Source: Hymenobacter polaris
GTDB taxonomy: Bacteria; Bacteroidota; Bacteroidia; Cytophagales; Hymenobacteraceae
Length of the DNA: 64,000 bases
Assembly: GCF_012927305.1 (NCBI RefSeq)
Contig: NZ_JABBGH010000001.1
Span: 1,550,001-1,614,000 of the forward strand
Direction of reading: 5' to 3'
Shown piece by piece: positions 33,962 to 42,153 of this stretch (position 1 is the stretch's first letter; each line of letters starts with the position of its first letter). The notes under the pieces are model-generated. The model saw only the letters and a program-made list of their open reading frames with translations. It ran no database searches and had not been told where the DNA came from. The position numbers and the translations under genes were made by a program.

Positions 33962-35461
33962 ATGGCTACTGCCCCCCGCCTCGTGCTCCGCGCCGATGGC
34001 AACGGCCGCCTGGGCCTAGGCCACCTGATGCGACTATTGGCGCTGGCCGAGTTGCTGCGGCCGGACTTTACGGAGGTGCTTTTTCTGACGCAGACGCCCG
34101 ATGAGGCTGTGCGCGAGCTGGTGCGACGCGCGGGCTTAAGCCTGGGCGAGCTGCCTGGCCAGCCCCTGGGCCCGGAGGCTACCGCTACGCTGCCGCCCCT
34201 GCTGCGCCCTACCGATGTGCTGGTGCTCGATGGGTACAGCTTCGACTACGCCTACCAGCTGGCGGTGCGGCCGCTGGTGGCCCGCTTGGTGTGCCTGGAT
34301 GATATCCACGCTTTCCCCTTCGCTGCCGACCTGGTGCTGAACCCGGCCGGGGGCGTGGGGCCAGCCGCCTACGACCTGCGCACGCCGGGCGCTCGCTTGC
34401 TGAGCGGCCCCGCCTACGCGCCGCTACGCGAGGAGTTTCTAACGCCTGCCTCCCCAACCGACCCTGCGCCTAGCCCCCACCAAGTGCTGCTGTGCCTGGG
34501 CGGGGCCGACCCGCGCCAGCTGACCCGCGCCACGGCCGCCGCGCTGCTGGCGCTGCCGGGCGTGGCGCACGTGCACGCCGTAGCGGGGGCCGCCTACGCT
34601 GGCTGGGACGAGCTGCGCACCTGGGCTGCCCCCCACGCCGAGCGCCTGACGCTGCACCGGGCCCTGGGCGGCGCCGAGCTGGCGGCCCTTATGCGGCAGT
34701 GCGGCGCGGCCGTGCTCTCGCCCAGCACCATCAGCTACGAGTACTGCGCGGCGGGCGGCGGGCTGCTGCTGCTGCTGCCCACCGCCGACAACCAGCACGA
34801 CCTCGACCGCTTTTTGCGGGCGGCGGGCCTAGGGCTACCTTATACTACCGCCCCCAACGTGCTCACCGCCGCCGAGGCGCCGCGCCTAACCCAGCAGCTG
34901 AGGCAGGCCCAGCACCGCTGCTTCGATGGGCAGCAGGGGCGGCGCCTGCGCCAGGAGTTTACCGCCTTGCAAGTGCCGGCCGCGCCGCTGCGCCTGCGCC
35001 CGGTGCAGCCCGCCGACTCCGCCCAGCTGCTGGCCTGGACCAACGACCCCGCCACCCGGCAGCAGTCGTTCGACCCCGCGCCGGTGCCGCTGGCGCAGCA
35101 CGAAACCTGGCTGGCGGGCCAGCTGGCGCAACCCGCGCGCTACCTGTTGCTACTGGCCGAGGAAACCGCTACGGGCGAGCCGGCGGGCTTGATTCGCTTT
35201 GCTTTATCCGATAATAATGAGCAAATTACGGCTATACTAAGCTACTCCCTAGGGCCGACTTACCGCGGGCGGGGCTGGGCGGCGCCGCTGCTGCTGGCGG
35301 GCACGCGGGCGGCCCTGGCGCACTGGCCGCAACTGGCGCAGGTGCGCGGCGAAGTGAAGGTCGACAACCTGGCTTCGGTGCGGGCCTTTGGGCGGGCCGG
35401 CTATCAGCAAGTGGCGAGCAGCGGGCCGGCGGGCAGCCGTACTTTTGCCTGGGTGGCCTAG
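33962..35461 (+). CDS. pseG: Fused PseG (UDP-sugar hydrolase) and PseH (N-acetyltransferase)
   Basis: A 499-residue bifunctional protein. Residues 1-335 are PseG: LRADGNGRLGLGHLMRLLALAE (GT-B-like start with catalytic His), VLVLDGYSFDYAYQ, VCLDDIH, LLCLGGADPRQLT, and AVLSPSTISYEYCAAG; it removes UDP from 2,4-diacetamido-2,4,6-trideoxy-L-altrose. Residues about 338-499 are a GNAT domain: LRLRPVQPADSAQLLAWTND, LSYSLGPTYRGRGWAAPLLLAG (acetyl-CoA loop) and VRAFGRAGYQQV, matching PseH, which acetylates the 4-amino group just before PseG acts. In Campylobacter and Helicobacter these are separate genes. It ends about 120 nt before pseI. Confidence 0.92.
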   Translation: MATAPRLVLRADGNGRLGLGHLMRLLALAELLRPDFTEVLFLTQTPDEAVRELVRRAGLSLGELPGQPLGPEATATLPPLLRPTDVLVLDGYSFDYAYQLAVRPLVARLVCLDDIHAFPFAADLVLNPAGGVGPAAYDLRTPGARLLSGPAYAPLREEFLTPASPTDPAPSPHQVLLCLGGADPRQLTRATAAALLALPGVAHVHAVAGAAYAGWDELRTWAAPHAERLTLHRALGGAELAALMRQCGAAVLSPSTISYEYCAAGGGLLLLLPTADNQHDLDRFLRAAGLGLPYTTAPNVLTAAEAPRLTQQLRQAQHRCFDGQQGRRLRQEFTALQVPAAPLRLRPVQPADSAQLLAWTNDPATRQQSFDPAPVPLAQHETWLAGQLAQPARYLLLLAEETATGEPAGLIRFALSDNNEQITAILSYSLGPTYRGRGWAAPLLLAGTRAALAHWPQLAQVRGEVKVDNLASVRAFGRAGYQQVASSGPAGSRTFAWVA

Positions 35462-35579
35462 GCACGAAGGCTCGGCGCCGGCCTGGCGGACGCTTTTTGC
35501 CGGGCCCTTGACAGGGGCAGCCGCCCGGCCGAGGCCCTTGCACTACCTGGCCATTGCGTTAACAGTGAATCGATTATCT

Positions 35580-36650
35580 ATGGATATTACCATTGGCGGG
35601 CGGCCCGTGGGTCCCGCCCAGCGGCCCTTTATCATTGCCGAAATGTCGGGCAACCACAACCAGAGCCTCGACCGGGCCCTGGCCCTGGTAGATGCGGCGG
35701 CCGACGCGGGCGTGGACGCCCTCAAGCTCCAAACCTATACCGCCGACACCATTAGCATGGACACGGGCTTCGTTATCCGCGAAAATGGGCAGTCGCTGTG
35801 GGAGGGCAAGAGCCTGTATCAGCTTTATAAAGAGGCCTATACGCCCTGGGAGTGGCACGCGCCCATCTTTGAGCGGGCCCGGCAGCGGGGGCTGCTGGCC
35901 TTCAGCTCGCCGTTTGACGAGTCGGCGGTGGATTTTCTGGAGGCGCTCGACGTGCCGGCCTACAAGATTGCCTCGTTCGAGAATGCGCACTGGCCGCTGC
36001 TGCGCCGGGTGGCCGCCACCGGCAAGCCCGTGATTGTGAGCACCGGCGCGGCCACCCTCAGCGAGATTGACGAGGCCGTGCGGGTGCTACGCGGCGCCGG
36101 CTGCCGCGAGCTGGTGCTGCTCAAGTGCACCAGCACCTACCCCGCCTCGCCGGCCACCACCAACCTGCGCACCATCCCCGTGCTGGCCGAAACGTTCGAC
36201 TGCCCGGTGGGCCTCAGCGACCACACCATGGGCGTGGGCGCCAGCGTGGCGGCGGTGGCCCTAGGGGCCTGCGTCATCGAAAAGCACTTCACCCTGCGCC
36301 GCGCCGACGGGGGCGTGGATTCGGCCTTTTCGCTCGAGCCCGAGGAGCTGCAGCTGCTGGTAGCCGAAACCACCCGCGCCCACCAGGCCCTGGGAACGGT
36401 GCAGCTGTGCGTACAAGCCAGCGAGGCGAAGAGCCGCATCTTTAAGCGTAGCATCTACGTGGCCCGGCCCATTGCTGCTGGCGAACCCCTAACCGCTGAC
36501 AATCTGCGTATTATTCGGCCCGGCGACGGGCTGCTGCCGCGCTTCTGGGACGTGGTGCTGGGCCGCCCGGCCGCCCGCGACCTGGCCCCCGGCACCCCCC
36601 TCAGCTGGGACGCGCTGCTGGGCGAGCCCGTGGCCGCCCCCCAGCCGTGA
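35580..36650 (+). CDS. pseI: Pseudaminic acid synthase PseI
   Basis: A 356-residue NeuB-family enzyme that condenses 2,4-diacetamido-2,4,6-trideoxy-L-altrose with phosphoenolpyruvate. The TIM barrel has FIIAEMSGNHNQSLDRAL, DALKLQTYTADTIS, YKIASFENAHWPLL, VIVSTGAATLSEID, KCTSTYPASP, VGLSDHTMG and VIEKHFTLRRADGGVDSAFS; a C-terminal SAF (antifreeze-like) domain contains RSIYVARPIAAGEPLTADNL. The frame is open from 35388, which overlaps pseG-pseH, but MDITIGGRPVG at 35580 fits the family. The stop overlaps the next start (GTGA). Confidence 0.95.
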   Translation: MDITIGGRPVGPAQRPFIIAEMSGNHNQSLDRALALVDAAADAGVDALKLQTYTADTISMDTGFVIRENGQSLWEGKSLYQLYKEAYTPWEWHAPIFERARQRGLLAFSSPFDESAVDFLEALDVPAYKIASFENAHWPLLRRVAATGKPVIVSTGAATLSEIDEAVRVLRGAGCRELVLLKCTSTYPASPATTNLRTIPVLAETFDCPVGLSDHTMGVGASVAAVALGACVIEKHFTLRRADGGVDSAFSLEPEELQLLVAETTRAHQALGTVQLCVQASEAKSRIFKRSIYVARPIAAGEPLTADNLRIIRPGDGLLPRFWDVVLGRPAARDLAPGTPLSWDALLGEPVAAPQP

Positions 36651-37954
36651 GCGCGCCCACTGCTAGCCCCCTGGCCCAGCGGCTGCGCGATGTGCTACAG
36701 CTGCGCTTTACCGACTTATTTGCCGCGCTGCCTGCCTCGGTGCTGGCGGGTATTTCGCCGGCCAGCCCCTGGCGGCGTCTGGGCCGGGTGCTGGGCTACG
36801 CCGGACTGCGGCTGGTGGGCAACGTATTTCAACCCCTGCGCAACCCCGGCGAGCTGCGCGGCGCGGTGTGGCTCTACGTGGTGAGCGCCAACAACTACGA
36901 GGCATTGCGCTTCATCCAAGAAGCGCGGCCCGACGCGGTGCTGGTGGCGGGCCAGGGCAAGAATATCGGGCGCTACGGCGGGGCGGTAAACCGGCTTTCG
37001 CTGCGCCGTAAAATATTGTACTACTGGCAGTACCCGGCAGCACTGCGAGGGCTGCGGCAGCTGGTGGGCAGCCGGGCGCTGCGGTTTTTCGACCTCGTTT
37101 TTTACGCCATCGGCTACTACGAGGTGTACCGCCGGGCGCTGCGCCACTACCGCCCTAGGGCCGTGGTGTTTGCCAACGACCACAACGACGATAGCCGCTC
37201 GCTGCTGCTGGCCTGCCGCGCCGAGGGCGTGCCCACGGCCTACGTGCAGCACGCCAGCGTGAGCACCAACTTCCCGCCCCTGGGCTTCGACCTCAGCCTG
37301 CTCGAAGGCCAGGACGCGCTGGATAAGTACCGGCAGTGCGGCCCCGTAGCCGGGCGCGTCGAGCTGGTGGGCATGCCCAAAGCCGACGCCTTTCTGAGCC
37401 GGCGCAATACCAACCCTAGGGTGCAACGGGTGGCGGTAGCCTGCAATATTCACGACCCGCTGCCCGCCCTAACGGAGGCGCTCGTGTTCCTGACCGCGCA
37501 GTTTCCGAACCTCACGTTTACCCTGCGCCCCCACCCTAGCGATACGCGCGACTTCAGCGCCCTGCGCCAATTGCTGCCTGGTTTGCAGTGGTCGGATGCC
37601 CGGCAGGAGCAGGTATTCGACTTTTTGCTGGCGCACGACGCGCTCATCGCCGCCGACACCTCGACGCACCTAGAGGCTACCCTGCTTAACGTGGCTAGTA
37701 TGTACTACCGCTTCGGCACTAATGCCCTCACCAACGACTACTATGGCTACGTGCGGCACGGCCTGGTAGCGCGCGCCGATAGCTTGCCGGAGTTGGCAGC
37801 GCTGGTGCAGCAGTATGCGGCCTGCAAGCCGGCCACGCTCTACCAGCGGGCGGCCTACTACAATGCCACCCTAGGCACCGAGCTAGAAGGCCATAGCCAG
37901 CAATTTTGCCTGGCTAAACTGGCTGCTATGCTGGACAATTCACGGGCTGAATAA
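36647..37954 (+). CDS. GT-B-type transferase, candidate pseudaminic acid transferase
   Basis: A 435-residue protein starting at GTG 36647, overlapping the pseI stop by 4 nt, so it belongs to the pse operon. The N-terminal half has WLYVVSANNYEALRFI and VVFANDHNDDSRSLLLACRAEGVPTAYVQHASVSTNFPPLGFD; the C-terminal half has TLRPHPSDTRDF and ALIAADTSTHLEATLLN, where the His-Pro and the Asp-Thr-Ser...Glu-Ala pattern match nucleotide-binding elements in CDP-glycerol and sialyl/polysialyl-type GT-B transferases. No membrane helix is obvious. CMP-pseudaminic acid is the natural donor by position, but this is inference; the fold call is moderate. Confidence 0.65.
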   Translation: MSAPTASPLAQRLRDVLQLRFTDLFAALPASVLAGISPASPWRRLGRVLGYAGLRLVGNVFQPLRNPGELRGAVWLYVVSANNYEALRFIQEARPDAVLVAGQGKNIGRYGGAVNRLSLRRKILYYWQYPAALRGLRQLVGSRALRFFDLVFYAIGYYEVYRRALRHYRPRAVVFANDHNDDSRSLLLACRAEGVPTAYVQHASVSTNFPPLGFDLSLLEGQDALDKYRQCGPVAGRVELVGMPKADAFLSRRNTNPRVQRVAVACNIHDPLPALTEALVFLTAQFPNLTFTLRPHPSDTRDFSALRQLLPGLQWSDARQEQVFDFLLAHDALIAADTSTHLEATLLNVASMYYRFGTNALTNDYYGYVRHGLVARADSLPELAALVQQYAACKPATLYQRAAYYNATLGTELEGHSQQFCLAKLAAMLDNSRAE

Positions 37955-37967
37955 GGGGGTTACACTG

Positions 37968-37975
37968 TAGCTTTG
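37968..37975 (+). promoter_or_regulatory. -7 box for the LamG/CHU_C gene
   Basis: TAGCTTTG, exact match, 33 nt before the ATG at 38009. It separates this gene from the pse operon and argues against the longer reading frame starting at 37973. Confidence 0.6.
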
Positions 37976-38008
37976 TTGCTTATAGGCAGTTTTTTATTAC
38001 GTAAGTAT

Positions 38009-40657
38009 ATGCTTAAACAATTACTAGTTCTTTTCCTTTTCATAGCTGCGCATCTAGCTACCGCTCAATCACTTCCTGGCTCAGGCAATAACCTGACTTT
38101 CAACGGCTACAGCCAATACGTTAACTGCGGCACCGCCGACCGGGGCATTGTCAATACCCTCACGGTGGAAGCCTGGGTGAAAACCATTTCCTACGAAGGG
38201 CAGTTTGCCGTAACCAAGTATTCTAATTCCTTCTTTTCGGAAAGTGGGTTTGAGTTTGGTACGGTGCAGGGCCGGGCGGCTATTTATGGCCGGGCCGGCA
38301 AAGGCAATTATTTCACGTCGGGGCTTTCCACTACCGTCGTCAGCGACGGACGCTGGCACCACATTGCCGGGCAGGTAGAGCAAAACGTGTGGCGCATTTA
38401 CGTGGATGGCGTGCTGGAAAACAGCAACACCTACGCCTACTCGGGCGGCGACCTACGCACGCCCGAGCCCATGACGATTGGCACCTATACCTACCTCACC
38501 AACTTCTATTTCCAGGGCGACATCGACGAGGTGCGGGTATGGCGCACGGCGCGCTCTACTGCTGACATTCAGCAGAATATGTGCCGTAAGTTTGCCACTG
38601 CCCCGGCCGATTTGGTAGCGTACTACCGCTTCGACCAGAGCAGCGGGCTGACGGCTACCGACCAGGGCAGCCAGCCCACGAACGGCACCTTGGTGGGCTT
38701 TGCGGGCTCGCCCTGGCACCCGTCGGGGGCGGCCCTGGGCGATGCCAGCACCAGCCTCTACCAGGCTTCGCTGGCCACGGGCGCGCGGGTGGCGCTGGCT
38801 ACGGCCACCGGCGACTCGGCCGTGGCCAGCCTGGTAAGCGCCCAAACGCGCGGCGTGCAGCTCTACGCCGTCGATAGCCCGCCCAGCATTGCGGCCGGGG
38901 CGGGGGCGGCGGCCAACTACGTAGGCGTTTTTACGGTGGGCACCGGCAACATCCCCACCTTTACCCTGCGGCTGCACCCCCTAGGGGGCGCCAACTGCCG
39001 CACCGCCCAGCAGCGTCCGGCTAACGACCAAGGCTGGTCGGCGCTGACAACTACCACTGTTAATAACTCCTTACTAAGCAGTAGTTTGAGCTACCGCGGC
39101 GAGTACATTTTGCTGGGCAGCGCCGCCGCGCCCCTCACCATCGCGGGCGACTCGGCGGTGTGCGCCGGGGCTACGGGCCGCCTGGTAGCCACCACCACGG
39201 GCGCCACCAGCTACCGCTGGAGCACCGGGGCTACCACGGCCACGCTCAGCGGCCTGGGGCCGGGTACTTACACCGTCACAGCCAGCTTTGCCAATGGCTG
39301 CACGGCCACGGCGCAGGCCACCATTCGGCAAGCCCGCTCGTATGCGCCCACCATCAGCGGCGACTCGGTGCTGTGCGCGGGCGCGGCGGGCCGCTTGCAG
39401 GCTAGCGCGGCGGGGCCCGTGGCTTATTTGTGGAACACGGGGGCTACTACGGCCAGCATCGCCGTGAGCCAGGCGGGCACCTATACCGTCACGGCTACTT
39501 CGCCCGCGGGCTGCCCGCAGCAGGCCAGCTACCGGGTGCGGGTGGCGCCCAACCCCACCGTTAGCATTACGGGCGACGCGGGGCTGTGCGCTGGCAGCAC
39601 CGGCCGCCTCACGGCCACTGCCAGCAGCGCCGCCACTTACCGCTGGAGCACCGGGGCTACTACGGCCGGCATCGCCGTTACGCAGCCGGGCACGTATACC
39701 GTTACGGCTACGTCGGCCGCGGGCTGCGTAGGGCAGGCAGCCTTTCAGGTGCAGCTGCTGGCTACGGCTCCCCTTAGCATCAGCGGCGACACGGTGCTGT
39801 GCGCGGGCGGCAGCGGGCACCTAGCGGCCACCAGCGCCGGCGCCACTGGCTACCGCTGGAGCACCGGCGCCAACACGGCCAGCATCGCCGTGAGCCAGGC
39901 GGGTACCTACACCGTTACGGCCAGCTTTGCCAACGGCTGCACCAGCACGGCGCAGGTGCGCGTGCGGGCGCTGGCGCTGCCCACCGTGGCGATTGGGGGC
40001 GACTCGGTGCTGTGCCCCGGCGCTACCGCGCAGCTGGTTACGTTTGTGGGCAATGCCGCGAGCCCGCTTACTTACCGCTGGAATACCGGCGCCACCACTG
40101 CCAGCCTGCCCGTAACGCAGGCGGGCACCTACACCGTGACTGTGACCAATGCTACGGGCTGCGCGCAGCAGGCCAGCTACCGGGTACGCGGCGCGCTGGC
40201 CGCGCCCACCTTCACCCTAGGGGCTGATACGACGCTCTGCGACGGCGAAAGCCTGACGCTACGCGGCCCGGCCGGCGCGGGCCTGCGCTACCTGTGGTCG
40301 GATGGCTCGACCAACCAACTGCTGAGGGTGACGGCGGCGGGCAGCTACTCGCTGCGCGTGAGCAGCCAGTGCGGCACCACCCAGGCGGCGCGCACGGTGG
40401 CCCCGCGCAACTGCCTGCTGGTGCCCAACATCATCACGCCCAACAACGACAAGCAGAACGACCTGTTTGCCGTGCAGGGCCTGGCGGGCAGCGACTGGAG
40501 CCTGGACATCTACAACCGCTGGGGCCGCCCCGTGCTGCACACCGACAGCTACCGCAATGACTGGGGCTCGGAGGCTGCCGCCGGCATGTACTACGTGCTG
40601 CTGCGCCGCGCCAGCACCGGCTACAGCTACAAGGGCTGGGTGGAGGTGGTGCGCTAG
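38009..40657 (+). CDS. Large secreted LamG-repeat protein with type IX (CHU_C) domain
   Basis: An 882-residue exported protein. Signal peptide: MLKQLLVLFLFIAAHLATAQ. Residues about 25-215 are a LamG/concanavalin-like domain (LTFNGYSQYVNCG, GRWHHIAGQVEQNVWRIYVDG, GDIDEVRVWRTARSTADIQ). After a linker domain come six modules of about 75-85 residues, each with GDSVLCAG, a Y-R-W-x-T-G core (SYRWSTGATTA) and AGTYTVTA. The last module leads into the CHU_C sorting domain (VPNIITPNNDKQNDLFAV, LDIYNRWGRPV, GWVEVVR). Expected on the cell surface or secreted through the type IX system, perhaps as an adhesin. It follows the pse operon by 54 nt with its own promoter. Confidence 0.92.
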   Translation: MLKQLLVLFLFIAAHLATAQSLPGSGNNLTFNGYSQYVNCGTADRGIVNTLTVEAWVKTISYEGQFAVTKYSNSFFSESGFEFGTVQGRAAIYGRAGKGNYFTSGLSTTVVSDGRWHHIAGQVEQNVWRIYVDGVLENSNTYAYSGGDLRTPEPMTIGTYTYLTNFYFQGDIDEVRVWRTARSTADIQQNMCRKFATAPADLVAYYRFDQSSGLTATDQGSQPTNGTLVGFAGSPWHPSGAALGDASTSLYQASLATGARVALATATGDSAVASLVSAQTRGVQLYAVDSPPSIAAGAGAAANYVGVFTVGTGNIPTFTLRLHPLGGANCRTAQQRPANDQGWSALTTTTVNNSLLSSSLSYRGEYILLGSAAAPLTIAGDSAVCAGATGRLVATTTGATSYRWSTGATTATLSGLGPGTYTVTASFANGCTATAQATIRQARSYAPTISGDSVLCAGAAGRLQASAAGPVAYLWNTGATTASIAVSQAGTYTVTATSPAGCPQQASYRVRVAPNPTVSITGDAGLCAGSTGRLTATASSAATYRWSTGATTAGIAVTQPGTYTVTATSAAGCVGQAAFQVQLLATAPLSISGDTVLCAGGSGHLAATSAGATGYRWSTGANTASIAVSQAGTYTVTASFANGCTSTAQVRVRALALPTVAIGGDSVLCPGATAQLVTFVGNAASPLTYRWNTGATTASLPVTQAGTYTVTVTNATGCAQQASYRVRGALAAPTFTLGADTTLCDGESLTLRGPAGAGLRYLWSDGSTNQLLRVTAAGSYSLRVSSQCGTTQAARTVAPRNCLLVPNIITPNNDKQNDLFAVQGLAGSDWSLDIYNRWGRPVLHTDSYRNDWGSEAAAGMYYVLLRRASTGYSYKGWVEVVR

Positions 40658-40676
40658 GCCCCGGCCCTAGGGCAGG

Positions 40677-40684
40677 TACCTTTG
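40677..40684 (+). promoter_or_regulatory. -7 box for the deacetylase-like gene
   Basis: TACCTTTG, exact match, ending 7 nt before the ATG at 40692; again an almost leaderless arrangement. Confidence 0.6.
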
Positions 40685-40691
40685 CCGGACT

Positions 40692-42077
40692 ATGACCACC
40701 CCGCCTTTACCTGCGCCCGCTGCCCCCGTGTCGGCGATGGTGCGCCTGGGCTACGTGCGGCGGCAGCTGGCGCGGGCCTACCCCGGACTGCCCACCGAGC
40801 TGCTGGGCTACGCCGATGGCGGGCAGCCGGTGGTAGTGGTAGCCGAGGGCAGCGCTGGTTTTTTCGACGGCACCCAGCCCTACCCGCCCGCGCCCACCTG
40901 GCGCGAGTGGCGGGGGCGGCGGGTGCCGTTTTTCTTCGACGCCCCCCTAGGCGAACCGTTGCTGACCGAGCGCGGCGGCCAGGTTTTCGTGGCGGCCGAT
41001 GTGGTGGCGGCGGCGTTTTACCTGCTCAGCGGCTGGCAGGAATATTTCTCCGACGAGCGCGACCAGCACGGGCGCTTTCCCTACGCGGCCAGCGTGCAGC
41101 AGCAGTACGGGTTTGCGGCGCTGCCGGTAGTTAATTATTACTTCGACGTGCTGAAAACCGCGCTGGAGCAAGCTACTGGCCAGCAGTACGCGCCGCGCCG
41201 CTGGGGCCCGCAGCGGGCCGAGTTCGCCGCCTTTATCTCGCACGACGTGGACAACCTGCGCAGCGCCTGGAAGGCCCCCGCCAAAGCGGCCCTAGGGCGC
41301 GGCCAGCTGCTGCGCTTCGGCCGGCTACTATGGCGCCACCTGACGCAACCCGACGCCTGGGACAACCTGGAGGCCGTGGCCGCGCAGGTAGCGCAGTACG
41401 GCGGGCGCAGCACGTTTTTCATTTTGCCCGAGCACCGTAGAGCGCCTAATGGCACGCCTAATGCTGACTACCAATTTACACCGCAGTTTCGGCACCGCCT
41501 AAGACGGCTACAAGAGCAGGGTTGCGAGCTGGGGCTACACGGCAGCTTGGGTACTAGTATCGATAACTGGGCTTTAATTGGTGAGTTGCGACGTTTATAT
41601 CTACCAGGGTCAGGCTTGAGGTTTCATTACCTACATTGGGAGCCATATCGCACGCCGACCATGGTCGAGTGGACGGAGGTTATCTACGACAGTACCCTAG
41701 GCTTTGCTGAGCACTACGGCTTCCGCCACAGCTACTGCCTGCCATTTTACCCGTTCGATTTCGCTACCGGTAGCGAAGCTAGCTTCCTGGAAATTCCGCT
41801 CAACGTGATGGATGCCACGCTGCACCACCCGCGCTACCTGCAGCTGGCGCCTAGCGAAATTCTACCCGCCTTAGCTCCCATTTTTGCCGAAATCCGGCGC
41901 TTTGGCGGGGTGGCCTCGGTGCTGTGGCACAACGAGAACTTCGACCCCACCAACGAGCGCAACGGCCCTAGGGAATTTCACGCGCTGATGCGCCACTTGC
42001 AGGATTTGGGGGCGGCCTTCCGCACGGGGCGCGAGATTTACAGCGAGTTCGTTGCACCGCCCGGAAGCTCCCGCTGA
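40692..42077 (+). CDS. Polysaccharide deacetylase-like protein
   Basis: A 461-residue protein of the carbohydrate esterase 4/NodB superfamily. An N-terminal domain of about 170 residues (VVAAAFYLLSGWQEYFSDERDQHGRFPY, as in DUF7033) precedes the barrel. FAAFISHDVDNLR corresponds to the catalytic Asp-Asp region, GGRSTFFILPEH to the second strand, GCELGLHGSLGT to the metal His region, and VLWHNENFD to the last His. No signal peptide is seen, so it probably acts in the cytoplasm or at the inner membrane on glycan precursors. About 200 nt (41445-41640) inside the gene have clearly lower GC than the rest. Confidence 0.85.
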   Translation: MTTPPLPAPAAPVSAMVRLGYVRRQLARAYPGLPTELLGYADGGQPVVVVAEGSAGFFDGTQPYPPAPTWREWRGRRVPFFFDAPLGEPLLTERGGQVFVAADVVAAAFYLLSGWQEYFSDERDQHGRFPYAASVQQQYGFAALPVVNYYFDVLKTALEQATGQQYAPRRWGPQRAEFAAFISHDVDNLRSAWKAPAKAALGRGQLLRFGRLLWRHLTQPDAWDNLEAVAAQVAQYGGRSTFFILPEHRRAPNGTPNADYQFTPQFRHRLRRLQEQGCELGLHGSLGTSIDNWALIGELRRLYLPGSGLRFHYLHWEPYRTPTMVEWTEVIYDSTLGFAEHYGFRHSYCLPFYPFDFATGSEASFLEIPLNVMDATLHHPRYLQLAPSEILPALAPIFAEIRRFGGVASVLWHNENFDPTNERNGPREFHALMRHLQDLGAAFRTGREIYSEFVAPPGSSR

Positions 42078-42119
42078 GGTGCGCCGTGGTAATTCGCAGA
42101 GGTGCGTTAAGCGCGAACA

Positions 42120-42153
42120 TCTTAACTCATAACTTTTAACTTATAACTCAAAC
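42120..42153 (+). repeat. Degenerate heptamer array before the flippase gene
   Basis: TAACTCA, TAACTTT, TAACTTA, TAACTCA in a row, ending 3 nt before the TTG start at 42154. Same class as the arrays before rpmF and efp. The rest of the 76-nt gap shows nothing else. Confidence 0.75.
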
